64,000 nucleotides of DNA, from assembly GCF_033568475.1 (NCBI RefSeq), contig NW_027331831.1:7812001-7876000 (forward strand). The letters are read 5' to 3'. Below the pieces are notes generated by a model. That model was not told where the DNA came from. It was given only the letters and a program-made list of their open reading frames with translations, and ran no database searches. The stretch is from Henckelia pumila. Taxonomy: Eukaryota; Streptophyta; Magnoliopsida; Lamiales; Gesneriaceae. The position numbers and the translations under genes were made by a program. Of this stretch, positions 12,153-25,316 are shown piece by piece; position 1 is the stretch's first letter; the number at the start of each line of letters is the position of its first letter.

Positions 12153-12766
12153 GAACTCCAACCCATCTCCATTTGCATCCTCCATTTTGGAGGATATTGC
12201 TACAGTGATCCTCCATATTTGAAAGATCACTATAGCTATGGAGGATGAATTTGGAGGATGACATATTTACAAAAATGTCATCTTCCAAAATTATTAATTA
12301 GATCTTTTAACATACAAATTTATTTTTTGGTCCTTGTTTCAAATTATTTTATATTATTTTCAATCCTTATATTAAATGTTAGTGGGTTATTTGGTCCAGT
12401 TTTTATTGAGTGTTCTCCCTTTTTCTTTATTTATTGTACTTGTAATATTTGGGTCAAATCTCAAATGCAAGTAACTAACAAAATAAGTTAATTATTTAAA
12501 AAATATACGACCAGAACACATTTAGTATACTATATAATTATTAATATATTACACAATTTTTATTTGAATCTTATCGAATTAATTTAGTTGAAAGATATAT
12601 TATGTAATTATATATATGTGTGTTGTAAAAAAAATAGAAAATTAGAATATTTGGTAATATTTAGAGGATATGAGTTGGAGAAGGTTTATTGAAAATAGAA
12701 TCGCTGATCTCTATTTTAGAGGATAAAGGATAAAAAATTGAGGATATATATAAGTTGGAGATGGTC
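12153..12766. mobile_element. Tourist/Harbinger-type MITE, copy 2
   Basis: It begins GAACTCCAACCC directly after the TTA that ends copy 1 and ends GTTGGAGATGGTC before another TTA (12767-12769). The interior aligns with copy 1 but is about 160 bases shorter. The two elements share the middle TTA, giving the order TTA-element-TTA-element-TTA. Confidence 0.75.
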
Positions 12767-12789
12767 TTAGGCAACCGAGTTCGATAAAA

Positions 12790-13046
12790 GGAACGGAGTA
12801 CTTATTAGTGATTTGTTTTGGCAAATATTTTTGTCTGGATCATGGTTATCTCAATATGTTTCCATTTTTATGGATTCTTTGCAGGCGGTTCAAACAGTCG
12901 ACCAATCTGTCAAGAATATTGGTCGATTGCTTTGGAAGTTTAGACACTTCTTCACTCTCTGGCGTACGTTCTTGTCTTTAATGCATATGAAAATAATGTC
13001 GGTAAATAAAATTGCACCTCGGTTAGCTCTTGAGGCTATCTTCTGA
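12790..13046 (+). pseudogene. LINE-type RNase H (RVT_3) C-terminal scrap
   Basis: The frame contains MDSLQAVQTV followed about 40 residues later by NKIAPRLALEA. This spacing and pattern resemble the C-terminal half of plant LINE RNase H domains (an S-D-S-L-x-x-V-Q block, then N-x-x-A-H-x-L-A). The first half with the earlier catalytic acidic residues is absent, and the MITE pair lies immediately upstream. It is a fragment with no function expected. The assignment rests on motif memory alone. Confidence 0.4.
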
Positions 13047-13487
13047 TTCTAACTCGGAGTAGACTAATTAATTAATGTAATGTACCATCTTGTCTTGAAA
13101 CTATTGTATCTCGTGATGAGTTGCATATCTGATTCTAATTGATGCTTTATTATATATGCATATTATAATCTAACCATTCATAAAACTGGTCTATTAATAT
13201 TTCGGAAAACATAATTAAGACATTAAAACAAATAAGTTGTGGGAAGTTTTAGAATACATATATGCCTAACATGGAGGAATCGAACAACTTTTTTCTTTTG
13301 TACTAATGCTAATTCCCAGATACAAGACCTAGCTAGCTAATTAAGCAGCCATTAGAAGCAACACTTTTTCTTTTCTTTTTTTTTCAAAAAAGAAAATATA
13401 AAAAAACTTAATAGAAAATTAAGGTGACATGACATGGACAAAAATTACGTTGTAAATAAAATAAAATAATATAAATGCAAGATTGGA
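13047..13487. other. Intergenic spacer and ROXY 3' flank
   Basis: AT-rich sequence holding the presumed 3' untranslated region of the glutaredoxin gene (minus strand). I see no other gene and cannot fix the polyadenylation site. Confidence 0.5.
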
Positions 13488-13892
13488 TTAAAGCCAGAGC
13501 GCTCCAGCTTCCTTAAGGAGTGGGACCAAAGTGCCATTAATATGTGAAGCCATGACTCTGTCCATCGCTCCGATGAGTTTGCCGCCGATAAAAACCACCG
13601 GCACGGCGGAGCTGCCTCCGAGCAGGCGTGCGAGGGCCTTCTCAATCTCTTTCCCCTTAGGATCTCGATCGATCTCGTGAACCGTAGGGCTGACTCCCAT
13701 CCCACTAAACAGCCTCTTCACTGCATGGCACATACAGCACGTGCTGACGCTGAACACCACCACCGCGCTGCTGGAGGCCAGCCTCAACACCGCCTCCATC
13801 GGCTCCGACGACCCATTGCCGCCGCCGCCGCCGACGCCCACGACACGTGACGCTGATGAGTAGTAGCTCTGTGACTCCGACTGGCATTGCAT
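13488..13892 (-). CDS. ROXY1: CC-type glutaredoxin, ROXY class
   Basis: An intact, intronless 134-residue protein, the usual size for land-plant CC-type glutaredoxins. After a low-complexity N-terminus (a Gly run at 21-25) comes the thioredoxin fold with active site CCMC at residues 52-55, the cis-Pro block AVPVVF around Pro98, and the glutathione-binding GG at 103-104. The C-terminus [13 protein letters not shown] carries an LxxLL motif and the terminal ALWL. In this family these motifs mediate contact with TGA bZIP factors and TOPLESS-type corepressors, so the protein is expected in nucleus and cytosol as a modulator of TGA-dependent transcription in floral, anther or stress programmes. The sequence MASHINGxLVPLLK and the opening MQ point to the ROXY1/ROXY2 subgroup. 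Which of the two it corresponds to is not decided. The start is the first Met of the frame, with a TATA box about 180 bases upstream. Confidence 0.93.
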   Translation of the reverse strand: MQCQSESQSYYSSASRVVGVGGGGGNGSSEPMEAVLRLASSSAVVVFSVSTCCMCHAVKRLFSGMGVSPTVHEIDRDPKGKEIEKALARLLGGSSAVPVVFIGGKLIGAMDRVMASHINGTLVPLLKEAGALWL

Positions 13893-14068
13893 GATTGCTA
13901 GCTGCTGTGTTAATTCTCCCCTCTTCTGATCAAATTAAATTGCTACCTTTTTTCAAGAATCCGCGGAGTGCAAAATCTGCTGAAAAAATGGATGAAAAAG
14001 TGGAACGTGTGTGTCCGAGGATTCTCGGGATTATGGATGATGTGTGAAAAATGATAGCGAGGAAGATG

Positions 14069-14078
14069 ATATTTATAG
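14069..14078 (-). promoter_or_regulatory. Probable TATA box of the ROXY gene
   Basis: On the minus strand CTATAAATAT lies about 180 bases upstream of the ROXY start codon. It implies a 5' untranslated region of about 150 bases. It is the only good TATA match in the immediate upstream region that I noticed. Confidence 0.55.
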
Positions 14079-16154
14079 CGTGGGAGGAATACACTACACT
14101 GGTGGGGTCTGCTTTCAGCTTTTAAAAGGCTTTTTCTTTAACTTGGGAAATTCCTATATTTTCATGTTTTAAAGAAAAAAATGTTCTTATAATTTATATT
14201 TTTATTATTTTGTTCCTGTCAATATTAAGGTAAAAAAGAGAAAATTATAAGAACAAAAATGTAATTAACTACCCTATTTCGAATTTCTGCTAAAAAAAAG
14301 GTATACTATATTATACTATACTATATCATCGAAACACACGCATAGATTTTAGTCCTAGTATTATATCACATTTCAAGATTTACCATACTATAGTGGCCTC
14401 ATAAATGTGATGATGCACATTGCATGGTGGTAGAATTATATGCTCTGCAACAGTGTTGGCTGTCGGGCTACTTGTTGTGATATGTAATAAATGAGGCAAC
14501 CTTAGTAAATAATGCATGCACGTTTAATTATATATAATCAATTACCATGGCCACACCCATTATGGCTCCCAACGCTCGATCCTCCTACATGTCTCCGCTT
14601 GTTGCTCGATCCAATAAATTGTCCATGTTTATGAACAATAGTTTTGAAATATTATTGATTGGACTATAAAAAAAAAAAAAAATTTAAGATAATTTTAGAG
14701 ATAGTTAGATCTATTTTATAATTTATGAATTATTTAAACAATTTAAAATTATCTCACTTTAATTGTTCCCGCTAGTTGGTCGTCGTCGCAGACGTTTTCA
14801 GAATTTTTTAATTTCTTCTGAGAAAAGTCAAAGATTCATAAGCATGACGAAATGAATTAGGTCATGTGTAGTCATCAACATTTAATGAGATGGATTGTAT
14901 TTATTTATAAACAAGGGAAGGGAAGGGAATGCATCCCTTCATTTAAAGCACGATATAATATCAACAGGTAACAATAATAATTATTAATATTGTTATTGTT
15001 ATTATAATTATTATTGCAATAACAGAACAATGTACGTACGGACATTAATGTATCGCAAATCCAATTAGTAATAATAATAATTAAAAAATAATAATGTAGA
15101 GGAGGTATTAATGTGCGGCAAATTTAATGTCTGATCTTTAGCTTGCCGTCAATTAAAGTTTATGGCGCAGCAACTTAATGCAATTGTCGTAGCCAGCCGT
15201 CAGTAAAGTTATATCTGTAAGTGCAAGGATAAGCTTTATTCATTAGCACACAGCCATAAAAAAAAATTTTTTTTTTTTGAAAAATCGATCGATACCTGGC
15301 ATTGTCAATTAATTTTGGATGGAATCACTCGATTAATTATACTAATACTTGAAGCAAATTATTTAATACCCATTTTAAAATGAACGAGTCAATTGGGATG
15401 CAAGCAAGTCATGCAACAAGCTTAGAGATGATGGCTCAAACTCAACATTTGTCAGAAGAAAATCTCCCGATTTATTTATTTTTTAATTGATTTAGTAACT
15501 TCACAATTTCTATACATGTTATTCTAGTATTATTTAAGACGCGAAACGGGTACAAAATTATGAAAAGTTCGTTGTATGCACATTTAAGGAAAAGTAAAAT
15601 ACAATAAAGACATAGGCTATAATTTTCTATAAATGAGGTGGGGATAAAATAAAAAGTGTGCCTTTCTTATCGAATGATAACATTAGAATCGGGTGAGTTC
15701 GTGTTATCATAAAAACATGCACGGCTCCGATTTTTTGTTGGGATGTAATAATTGTTTCTGTTGGATAGAGCGATCGAGCCATGGTATTTGAGTTGCTGTG
15801 CATTTTAAAAAAATTGAGTTACACCATTATCATCAGCTATAATTTTTGATAAAGCGGCGGTCGACAATCACTGATTCCTACACTTTTTACATCAATCCAT
15901 GGAATATGATGCATGGCTATGGCTTGTATCACGTCATCAATATTAATTATTTGTGATAAAAGGCTGCAATACTGGTTCACGTGGACGAGAAAATTTACGA
16001 TCCATAAAGTGTAAATCCATCACACACAATTCAATTCTCGTAATGACGCAATGTTATGCGATGGTAAAATGAGTGAAAAGGGTGAATTATGAGTTTTTAC
16101 TTTTTACAGCTGGTTGAATTAGATTTGGTAAGAGAATTCTTGTCCACCTAAAGT

Positions 16155-16325
16155 GGCGACAGCGTGGCGTTTCCTCAGGCGAAAAAGCGGCTGCGCGTGC
16201 AATTAACAACGGCGGCGGAGCTGATTCAGTCGGCGGAAAGAGTACGAGATGGTGGGGGAGAACCCGGCGAAAGGGGTACTTTCCGACAAGAAACTGAAAC
16301 TCTACGGCCTCCCCACAACATCAAT
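16155..16325 (+). other. GC-rich patch, possible gene relic
   Basis: About 170 bases of clearly higher GC than the surroundings, with two overlapping open frames on the plus strand (16164-16373 and 16249-16440) that run out into AT-rich sequence. The codon-like composition (GCGGCGGAGCTGATTCAG and similar) suggests a captured or decayed exon piece, but I do not recognise a family in any frame. No start, splice or 3' context supports a working gene. Confidence 0.25.
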
Positions 16326-17562
16326 GCCCACTTTTCTGCTATTTTTACTCGTCCATCCCATGTATGCTTTTGAAATTAATTTTGATATAAATGTTACGCC
16401 CGTCCCATATGTATTTAAGATCGGTGGGTTTTCAAACTAATTAAATTTTTTTTGGGAAAAGTAAAGTAATTTTCTGTTTTGTCTTTTTTAATGAAGTTTT
16501 TAATAATTATACAAAGTAATTAATAATATTAAGTTAATATTTTTTTCAAAAAAAAATAATAATATTAAGTTAATATGGATAAATTGATAAAAACGTTGGA
16601 AATATATCATTAAATATGAAAACTAATCTATATAATTGAGAAGAATGAAAAAAAATTTTTAATTTGAATGAGTGAGACGGTAAGAATACACATTACAGGG
16701 AATTCTAGAAATCACAAAATAAAAGTACTGGTTTGGGAATATTTTAATTGTGTTCATATTTTTTCTCCCATTTTTCGATATTTACAATCTATATCAAATT
16801 CCAGTTTTATTATTTGTTTTTGTTTTTGTTTTTGCAATTTTAATCTTTTTTTGTCGTGACATTGATTTTATATCGATACAACAGTGACATGTGTAGTAAC
16901 ACAAAAACAATTTTTACAAAAAAAAATGACTAAAATTATAAAAATTCAATTGATATATATGAGATCATGAGGATCGAAAAAATACAAACAAATGAAACCA
17001 AAAATAAAGTTTTACGTACTTTTTGGGATGTTTTAACGTACTTTTTATGGACCATGTGCGGCAATAATTTGTGTGGTAGTAGCTAGCTAGGTCCCAACTC
17101 CCAAGCAATTGAACTAGCGACTTAAATCAATGGGCAACTCCCACTTTATATATATGAGCTGCAGTGAGCTAGTAAGCTAATCGCATGGTGAAATTATTAT
17201 TATTATAATAATAATAATAATTATTATTATTATTATTCGTAGCTAGCTAGGTACGCGCATAATTATACAAGATTAATATATCTAATCCTTACGTTGTTTC
17301 GAATAATTAATTAATTAGATTTTAATTGGTCTTCAGAAATAATTCACGGGGACATTAATGTGGGGATTAATATCAAACGAACACGTTAAATTGTTTTAAT
17401 ATCATAGATTCATAGTGTACGATGAAATCACTATATAAAAATTTCAAACAATTATTGAATTAAAAGTGGTAGCACCCCTACATTTTTGCCCCAAGAATTA
17501 CTACACAATGAATGAAGCACCAGTTTTTTGTACAGTTCCAAGATTAAGTACGTAAAACAGGC

Positions 17563-17587
17563 AAAAAAAAAAAAAAAAAAAAAAAAA
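17563..17587. repeat. Poly(A) run
   Basis: 25 consecutive A residues. No retroposed sequence is recognisable on the 5' side. Confidence 0.9.
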
Positions 17588-17898
17588 GCGTTGTCCAATT
17601 ACCAAAGAGGCCTTGAATTGTTTGCTACTTATTAATAACGTTACCAGCTCATTGTATTAATAAATATTTCGACATACAAATGTTATATATATATTATACA
17701 TATTAAATGAGAGGAGGAAATGGGATATCAATGAACTTTATTAGGTACGTAACCACCAAAGCGTTAGCATTTACTCGTATCCCCTGGATTTGATATTATC
17801 GTGTATGTGTCATTTTTGGACCTTTTGCAATACAATGTACCATTTCATGAACCACAAGACAAAACTGTTGTTTCCTCAAAGATTGAATTTATAATATG

Positions 17899-17901
<3 letters not shown>

Positions 17902-17933
<32 letters not shown>
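17902..17933. repeat. TA microsatellite
   Basis: Uninterrupted alternating AT dinucleotides of about 32 bases. Confidence 0.9.
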
Positions 17934-17937
<4 letters not shown>

Positions 17938-20164
17938 GCGGACTTTGGATTTTTATTTTATCAATTCACGTTCGAAACGATTTCATTAGTTTAGAATATT
18001 TGACGCTACGAATAGCGAGTTTTTTCTAGTGAAATTTGCGTTTTGATTATTTATATTTGTCTGTTTTTGATTTTGATGTTCAAATTTTTATTTTTATTTT
18101 TTTTACAATTTTAGTAATATCTTGATGGATGATTGTACATGAAAACAAAAAGAAGAAAAAAAGAAGAAAGCAAGCAAGCAAGCAATTTTATCATATTTTG
18201 TATTTTTGTGCGACAAGTTCATCAACCTCGGATCGGCACAGGAAAGTTACAGGCACTTACAGCACTGTAAGTAATTTATGTCTTGAAAATGTTAAAGGAC
18301 ATTTAATTATTTGGATCAGACCCAAATCGGTATGCCCGAAATTATAATGAGTTCCATTTTGTGAAATTATCAAACAGTTCGATTTTGTGAAATTGATCTC
18401 TCATCCGATTCGATTATAAACAAATATTATTTTTTTATGTTAAAAATATTTTTTGTTGCTCTAGTTATGAATACGATTAATCGTTATCAAATTTATAAAT
18501 TCCTGATCATATCATCTAAAAAAACTAGTCATGATACAGACTCCCATGAAATCACATAGTATCATCATGTCTTTTAAATTAAAACACGTCAATTGAAAAG
18601 CCATTTCAATTCAGCGTCGATAAATAGGAATGGAAGTAGATCGCCTTAAATTTATTTATTAATCACCAAAATGATTGCAGTTGACGTAACATAGTTTTTA
18701 ATTCATATATAGATGATAGAATTATTATAAATATAATATTTAATATATATTTCAAGTTTTAAATAATAAATAAAAAAAATCCTTTTAAAAAAAACATATA
18801 TACATTTATAAAAATACATTCATAAAATTCTCAAAAAAAGAAAATACATTCATAAAAATAAATACTAATGAACAAGGACAAAAACAGAAAATTTCAACCT
18901 GACCATTGGTATTATCCTATGGGACAGGTGTATGTATTTTATTTGTTCAAATCATGTGAACCCCATATAATTTAGTGAAACCCACATGATTTAAACCAAT
19001 CAGTGATTGTCACCTACCCCAGGGCTAGGATCTTACCTACCGACAAAAACCTGGAAAGAAAAAAAGAAAAAAAGAAAAAGGAAGCATTATATCCAAAAGC
19101 CTAAAAACAATGGATAAGTATACGAGGGGCGATATGGTAAAAATGGAAGAGGGGCCATACGCAGAAATGTCGTATTCTGGGAAACGATGGCCCAAACCAT
19201 TGTTTCTCGTTATGGCCCAAAACAAAATTTGCGACTTATTGTGCCCATAAATTAACTTCGATATGGCCCATGTCTTGGAATGTCCTTGGTAAATCTAGAG
19301 GAGGCTCAATCATCTGAATATTGGCATTTTAGAGCAATATTTCTTCTATTTTATAATAGTTAAGAGATATATATTAACTATTATTATAAAAATATTAATT
19401 TTTGTTCCGATTTTACCCTTTCATCTTCACCTTCTTCATATCTACTATCCCACTAAATCTTCCACTCATTCCACCCATAAAAAAATACATATAAAAATAA
19501 CTTTTATTTTACACACGTGTGCATTTTTTATTAATATATTATATTTTTCAAGAAAAATGTAAAATCATGCCCTTACAGATCAAATTCTCGAGAAATTGTG
19601 CTCATTCATGTTTTGTAGAAAAAAATATATTCTATAAGTTGGTTGAACGAAAACTTTAAAAATCCAATTATTATATTAAATCTTTCCATTTTGATTAAAT
19701 TAGACATAGGAATGCGATCGAGTATTTTATGAAAAAGAGTCTCAAATATTGGTTATTCTATATTTGATTAATACATGATTAGGAGTATAATTAGCAAGTG
19801 ATCATGGATCGTATTCTATTATAAGCACGTTGCGTGGATTACAAATAAACCAAGCCCATGTATATATTGGTCAACGTTGACATTTAAGGAAATTATTCTA
19901 AAATGTAAAGCTAACATGGTTTTGGAAAACAATATTATCTTTTTAAAAAATAAAAATGATTGGGGCCACGAACGGCATATTCCCCATATATGGTTAAGCC
20001 TCGCCAAGTTGTTTAACAATCAATTCCCACTTACCAAATTGTTACCGACAATGTATCAACCGCAATTCATATATACAACCAACATCATTCATTAACTATT
20101 TTAAATATTTATTAAATTGACTTAAATTTTTACAACAGCCGTAGAGCATAACATTTACTTTAAA

Positions 20165-20311
20165 ATAATAATAATAATAATAATAATAATAATTTCACAA
20201 TGCATGGATAATACAATCGATGAAATATGTAAATGTAAGATAATAATAATAATAATAATAATAATTTCACAATGCATGGATAATACAATCGATGAAATAT
20301 GTAAATGTAAG
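20165..20311. repeat. Tandem duplication with ATA microsatellite
   Basis: A unit of about 73 bases, made of an AAT run followed by TTTCACAATGCATGGATAAT and the bases to GTAAATGTAAG, occurs twice in direct succession (20165-20239 and 20240-20311). Apart from the number of AAT triplets the copies look identical, implying a recent duplication, perhaps by slippage or unequal exchange. Confidence 0.85.
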
Positions 20312-21984
20312 GTCAAAATATCATGAGTTAAATTTTTCTTATCAATACTTTTTCGACATAACTTGTCGCATTGAGTTTGCTAATACGATTCATCCAATAG
20401 ACATGATTTGTATCCTGTAGGATACTATATTACGTTCTAAAGGTCCACTCAATACATATAGATAATAACCGTGGATTCTTACGAAAAGAAAGTTTTGTTA
20501 CGATATCCAGTACCTCCATGTTACATTCACTCGCATTTGTTTCATTTATTAAATCCAACTTAGAAGTGTTGGATCATTAGTACGTTCATCTTTACACTAT
20601 GCAAACGTTTGCACTAGATGATGAATCATAAATTCACGTATCATGTCAATAACTATCATATAATAATAACAAAAATATCCTGATTTTTAAAGATCTCTTG
20701 CTACTACCTGTTCAGTGTTTTTCTAGATTTTTAATTCAATAAAAATCAGCATAAACCTGATCATTCATCGAATAAATTATCGATCATGATTAATAACTAT
20801 AAAAATTATTGGTTAGATAAATTAGTTAAAAAAAAAAAGGGTAACCATGTGCGTGATAGGTGATATCTATTCTATATATTAAATAACAGATACTATATAG
20901 TTTTTCACGAGAAGTTATTAAACAGTCTCCAACTGATTTATCTATATCCTTGCTTTGCGCGTTCAATTTATGATCTCCACATGTTCCAATATTACAGCAT
21001 TCATATTCAACACTTAAATTCATATCAAATAAATACAATGGAGTGTGTACAAATTTTAATAAGAATTTTGATTCTCAATCGTTTTATGCCTAAGAAGTAA
21101 AGAAACTGTCGTAAAACAGAAATTTCGACTTCGAAATTGAAACGAAGAGACATGTTATTTTGTTATCTGACTTCGATCGATGTTTTGTAAAAAAAATTGA
21201 CCAAGTCATGAGAGGTGTCAAATTCTCAAAGCAAAATCTGAACTTTGCAACTGAAAATTCTGAGTAGGATGTTGTGGGTTTTGTTCTTTGCATTAACGTT
21301 TTATTACTCGATTTTGTAGCAATATTTCTATTATTCCCATTAATTGCAGAATTTTATGAACGATTCGCTCAAATAATTCTTAAAATATTTCCTTGATCAT
21401 ATCCTCATTTATGTCCACCCCATTATGTTATATTATAATTCAAGATTTTGAACTCTCAAAAAAAATAATTCAAGATTTTGTTTTCATATCAGAATAAACT
21501 AAAAATCCTTACTTTTATCTATAAACGTTGGGTCAAAGGTGGTGGAATAGTGTGGATGTAAACATAATACGTAGACAGATAAACCCTTTTTTTTTTTGGT
21601 TCTTTTTCTTTTTTAAAATTTCAATTAATTTACTGATATACGTGTTTGTGGGTGGTGGGTACGAGAGATAGACGGCCGATTTGACTACAGATCCGTGTGA
21701 GATTAAAAGCGGAAGAAGATAAAGCCGCTGCGTTTATGATACCTTCATTTATCTAGAGCTAAATTTTGGGACTTTCCCCAAGTTTTGATTCTTGCCAGTG
21801 TTCTTGCAATTATTGTTCTTGCCTGAGCTGATCGGGTTGGGTGAAAAGTCTGTAAAGATTGGATTTTTACTGACTTTAATGTGAACACAGTGAGGGAATT
21901 GGGCGGTCTGATTTTTTGTTTTGTTTCTTGCAATCGGATTGTTCGGAGGTTTTGATAAAGATTTGATCTTTTTGAGTGAGGTAA

Positions 21985-24900
21985 ATGGGCTGTTTTCCTT
22001 GTTTCGATTCGAGGGAAGAGGAGACGCTTAATCCCCGTGAACACAGAGATGACCACAAAGAAGTTTATCCCATCATCCCTTCCAATATATCGAAATTATC
22101 TTCCGGTTAGTTAGTTTCCTGCTCCTGAATTCATGTATTTTTTCTTTTCAATTTTGGTTTGTGTGATTTGGTATGTTGTAAGAAAGTAGCTCATTCATTT
22201 GTTGGGCTTAGGTTTGTTGAGTTTGATTGAGGTCCGAGAATTTTAGATTCGGTTTGATGAAGGATTTTCTTCTCGATTTGCCTTTTTATACGATGAAATG
22301 AGATCTGAATGGGGATTTGGTTTCTCTTTTTGATCCGGTGGCAGTTGTGGAAAAAGCTCCTTGATTGGTTTGATGTAGTCCAATTTGGTCTAGTTCAATC
22401 CAAGTTAATGATTTGTTTGATCTTTTTTATGTGTGGGAAATCGATTGTTACTTCATATTGGAAGCCATCTCATAATTTGTGTATTCACCATTAATGTCTG
22501 TGTAGTGGCTCTTATTTTCCAATTTTGAGAGATTCCGATGGTTCTTATTTCATTGTGAACTTTACCGAAGTCCCGGATGATTAACTAATTATAAAATCAT
22601 TAGATTCTGTCGTGAAAAGATGTGCTTTTGATCACAACTTGCAGGGGCGGACAGACTGAAAACAAGAAGTGCCGTCGGGCTAAGAAAGGAACCATCGGTG
22701 CTCAAGGACTTTCCGGATCCACAAATTGCTGCACAAATATTTACTTTTCGTGAGCTAGCTGCTGCTACTAATAACTTTAGGCCCGAGTGTTTCTTAGGGG
22801 AAGGAGGTTTTGGTCGTGTGTACAAAGGGAGGCTTCCAAATGGTCAGGTAGAACGAATGTTCATCTATTTTGCTATTATGCGCGTAAGAAAAATAGGTTG
22901 GAAATTTGGATTTGTTTAATGAAAATCGCGGCATGAATTTCATACAAACTGGAAGTGGTTGAAATTGAGTTGGTAAACAAATCAAGGGCCCTATCCGAAC
23001 CATTAAATTTCAAGGATGAATTTCATTAGAAATTTATGGGATTGCTCATTTGTGTCCTCATATTGAAGGTAGTGGAGAATACTCCTTGAAGTTTGACTCT
23101 CGCCTTTATTTTTAGGCTTTGTACATGCAACCGTGATAATATTCATGCATGCATTTTACTGTTGTTGTGCTTGATCACTACAGAGTTTTAGGCTTTTAGC
23201 CAGGAGTGCAAATGAATTGAGTTGACTCGAAAATATTTTATTTGTATTCGAAATCATCAAATTCGAGCCGAACACGAACATGTTAAATCGAACCAAATTC
23301 AAGCTTCGAATTTTTGCTCGATTTGGTTCATTTCACCCATTTTAACCATTGTATTCTAGGAATTGAACGCACATAGAATCTCAAAACATTTGTACATGTG
23401 AATTTTTTTTAAGGATATGTGAGCTCCACAGGCCAAGATGGTGTTAAGTTGTTTTACAAACAAAAATTATTTATTTTTTCTTTGATGAGTGGGGGTTGTC
23501 TCTACTTAACTGGGTTCCGGTTTGAGCATTTGTCTTTGCTGATCAGCAGTGGAAATCATATCTGCCACTCGTACTGATTGGCATTGGCCGCATTCTGTCT
23601 ATGTTGATTCACAGCTGGAGTGTTGGTTCCACCACTAGAATTCACACTCTACTGCCGTGTTTGGAGTTGTTCATTTAAATTAACTTGATTGCACATATTT
23701 ACTTTATTGCAGTTTTATTTTAGTACTTTATTTCAATCTTTACTGTAATTATAGCAATTTTGTCCTATAATTCCGATATGATATTTCCATGTTCTGATTA
23801 TGGAAGTTGACCTTTTATCTTTTTACTTCCGTCATATTAAATTTTTAGTTATGCTGGCAGGTGGTTGCCGTTAAGCAGTTGGATAGAAACGGGCTACAGG
23901 GTAATAGAGAATTTCTTGTTGAGGTTCTCATGCTTAGCCTTCTGCATCATTCTAACTTAGTGAACTTAATCGGCTATTGTGCTGAGGGAGAACAGAGGCT
24001 TCTCGTCTATGAGTTTATGCCATTGGGATCGTTAGAAGATCACCTACATGGTAACTTTGGCTCACTGCTCTATTCTTTTGGTTTGGATGTCTTTTTCACA
24101 TGCGCATGAACTGTGTAGTTTATTACAATTCAAAGTTTTGAGTAGAAATTTCTTATAGCACAGACTTTGAACACTTTAAAGTCTAGACATGTAGCGCATT
24201 TCTTGCTTCTTGATCTTGTCTCATGACATCCATGGACCATGGTGTTTTTTGCTGAAAATGGTTATTCAAAGAATTTTGACGGCAGATGAATATAATGCAT
24301 TGTAAATGGGATGTGATTAATCGTTGCACAGATCTTCCACCCGACAAAGAGCCACTAGATTGGAACACCAGAATGAAAATAGCAGCCGGTGCTGCTAAAG
24401 GATTGGAGCATCTCCATGACAAGGCAAATCCTCCTGTCATATATCGTGATTTCAAGTCGTCCAACATATTACTAGGTGAAGGCTATTTTCCAAAGCTTTC
24501 TGACTTTGGGCTCGCGAAGCTAGGTCCTACAGGAGACAAATCACATGTATCCACCAGAGTCATGGGAACCTATGGCTATTGTGCGCCAGAATACGCCATG
24601 ACTGGACAATTGACCGTGAAATCAGATGTCTATAGTTTTGGAGTTGTCTTCTTGGAGCTCATCACTGGACGCAAAGCCATTGACAGCACCCTTCCACAGG
24701 GAGAACAAAACCTTGTTGCATGGGTAAAACTGCAGTGTTTTTCTTTAAATATTTTCAGGCTACATTGATTAAGCTAAGATTTGTAATTGGAGAATTTGTG
24801 TTGTGACTTGCAATTGGCAATGTTCGAATTATGCAGGCGCGTCCGTTGTTCAACGACCGCAGAAAATTCTCAAAACTGGCGGATCCAAGACTGCAAGGTA

Positions 24901-25316
24901 AATTTCCCATTCGTGGGCTGTATCAAGCTCTAGCAGTAGCATCCATGTGTATCCAAGAACAGGCGGCGGGCCGTCCCTTGATAGGAGACGTCGTTACTGC
25001 CCTTTCTTACCTGGCTAATCAGGGGTACGATCCCAGTATAGCCATTGGTAGCGTCAACAGAATTGCTCTGGAGAAGGATGACAGCAGAAGCAGAGATGAG
25101 AGAGGCGGGAGAATATCAAGCAATGAAGAGGCTCGAGGATCAGGACGAAAATGGAACTTGGATGGATTCGAGAGGGACGACTCTCCAAGAGAGAACGCGA
25201 AAAATCTGAACCGGGATTTAGACAGGGAACGCGCTGTTGCTGAAGCTAAAATGTGGGGTGAAAATTTGAGGAAGAATAATGCTCAAAGAAATTTTGATGG
25301 CAATAATGGGCAGTAG
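21985..25316 (+). CDS. PBL27: PBL27-like receptor-like cytoplasmic kinase (RLCK VII)
   Basis: Five exons joined by GT-AG introns: 21985-22105, 22645-22847, 23861-24050, 24332-24723, 24837-25316. The phases fit throughout and give 461 residues. The N-terminus MGCFPCF has the Gly2 myristoylation and Cys palmitoylation pattern of plasma-membrane RLCKs. The kinase domain is canonical: Gly-loop GEGGFG 92-97, VAVK with Lys113, alpha-C Glu near 129, IYRD with Asp211 (YRD is usual in this subfamily), DFG 229-231, APE 256-258. The C-terminal tail ends with the [17 protein letters not shown] block typical of PBL27 relatives. It is somewhat shorter than the Arabidopsis protein, mainly in the tail. Family members relay signals from chitin and other receptor complexes to MAPK cascades. 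That role is inferred from the family. The exact ortholog (PBL27 or a close paralog) is not settled. Confidence 0.92.

Larger units (their letters stand above)
14100..21740. other. 7.6-kb gene-free spacer
   Basis: No coding gene is supported. The frames present are short, AT-biased and not family-like. Visible content is simple-sequence DNA (ATT/TAA runs near 17190-17240), a poly(A) run, a TA microsatellite, a small tandem duplication and one GC-richer patch, each listed separately. The right end is the presumed promoter of the kinase gene. Confidence 0.55.

Noticed and set aside
13445..13887. Other frames overlapping the glutaredoxin
   Set aside because: Shadows caused by the high GC of the real gene. 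They lack domain content.
21745..22058. 103-codon and 60-codon frames antisense to the kinase 5' region
   Set aside because: They overlap the first exon and 5' untranslated region of a well-supported gene and have no recognisable content.
22848..23860. An extra gene or exon in kinase intron 2
   Set aside because: Exons 2 and 3 join in phase within the kinase fold. The intron holds only AT-rich sequence and a faint dispersed repeat.
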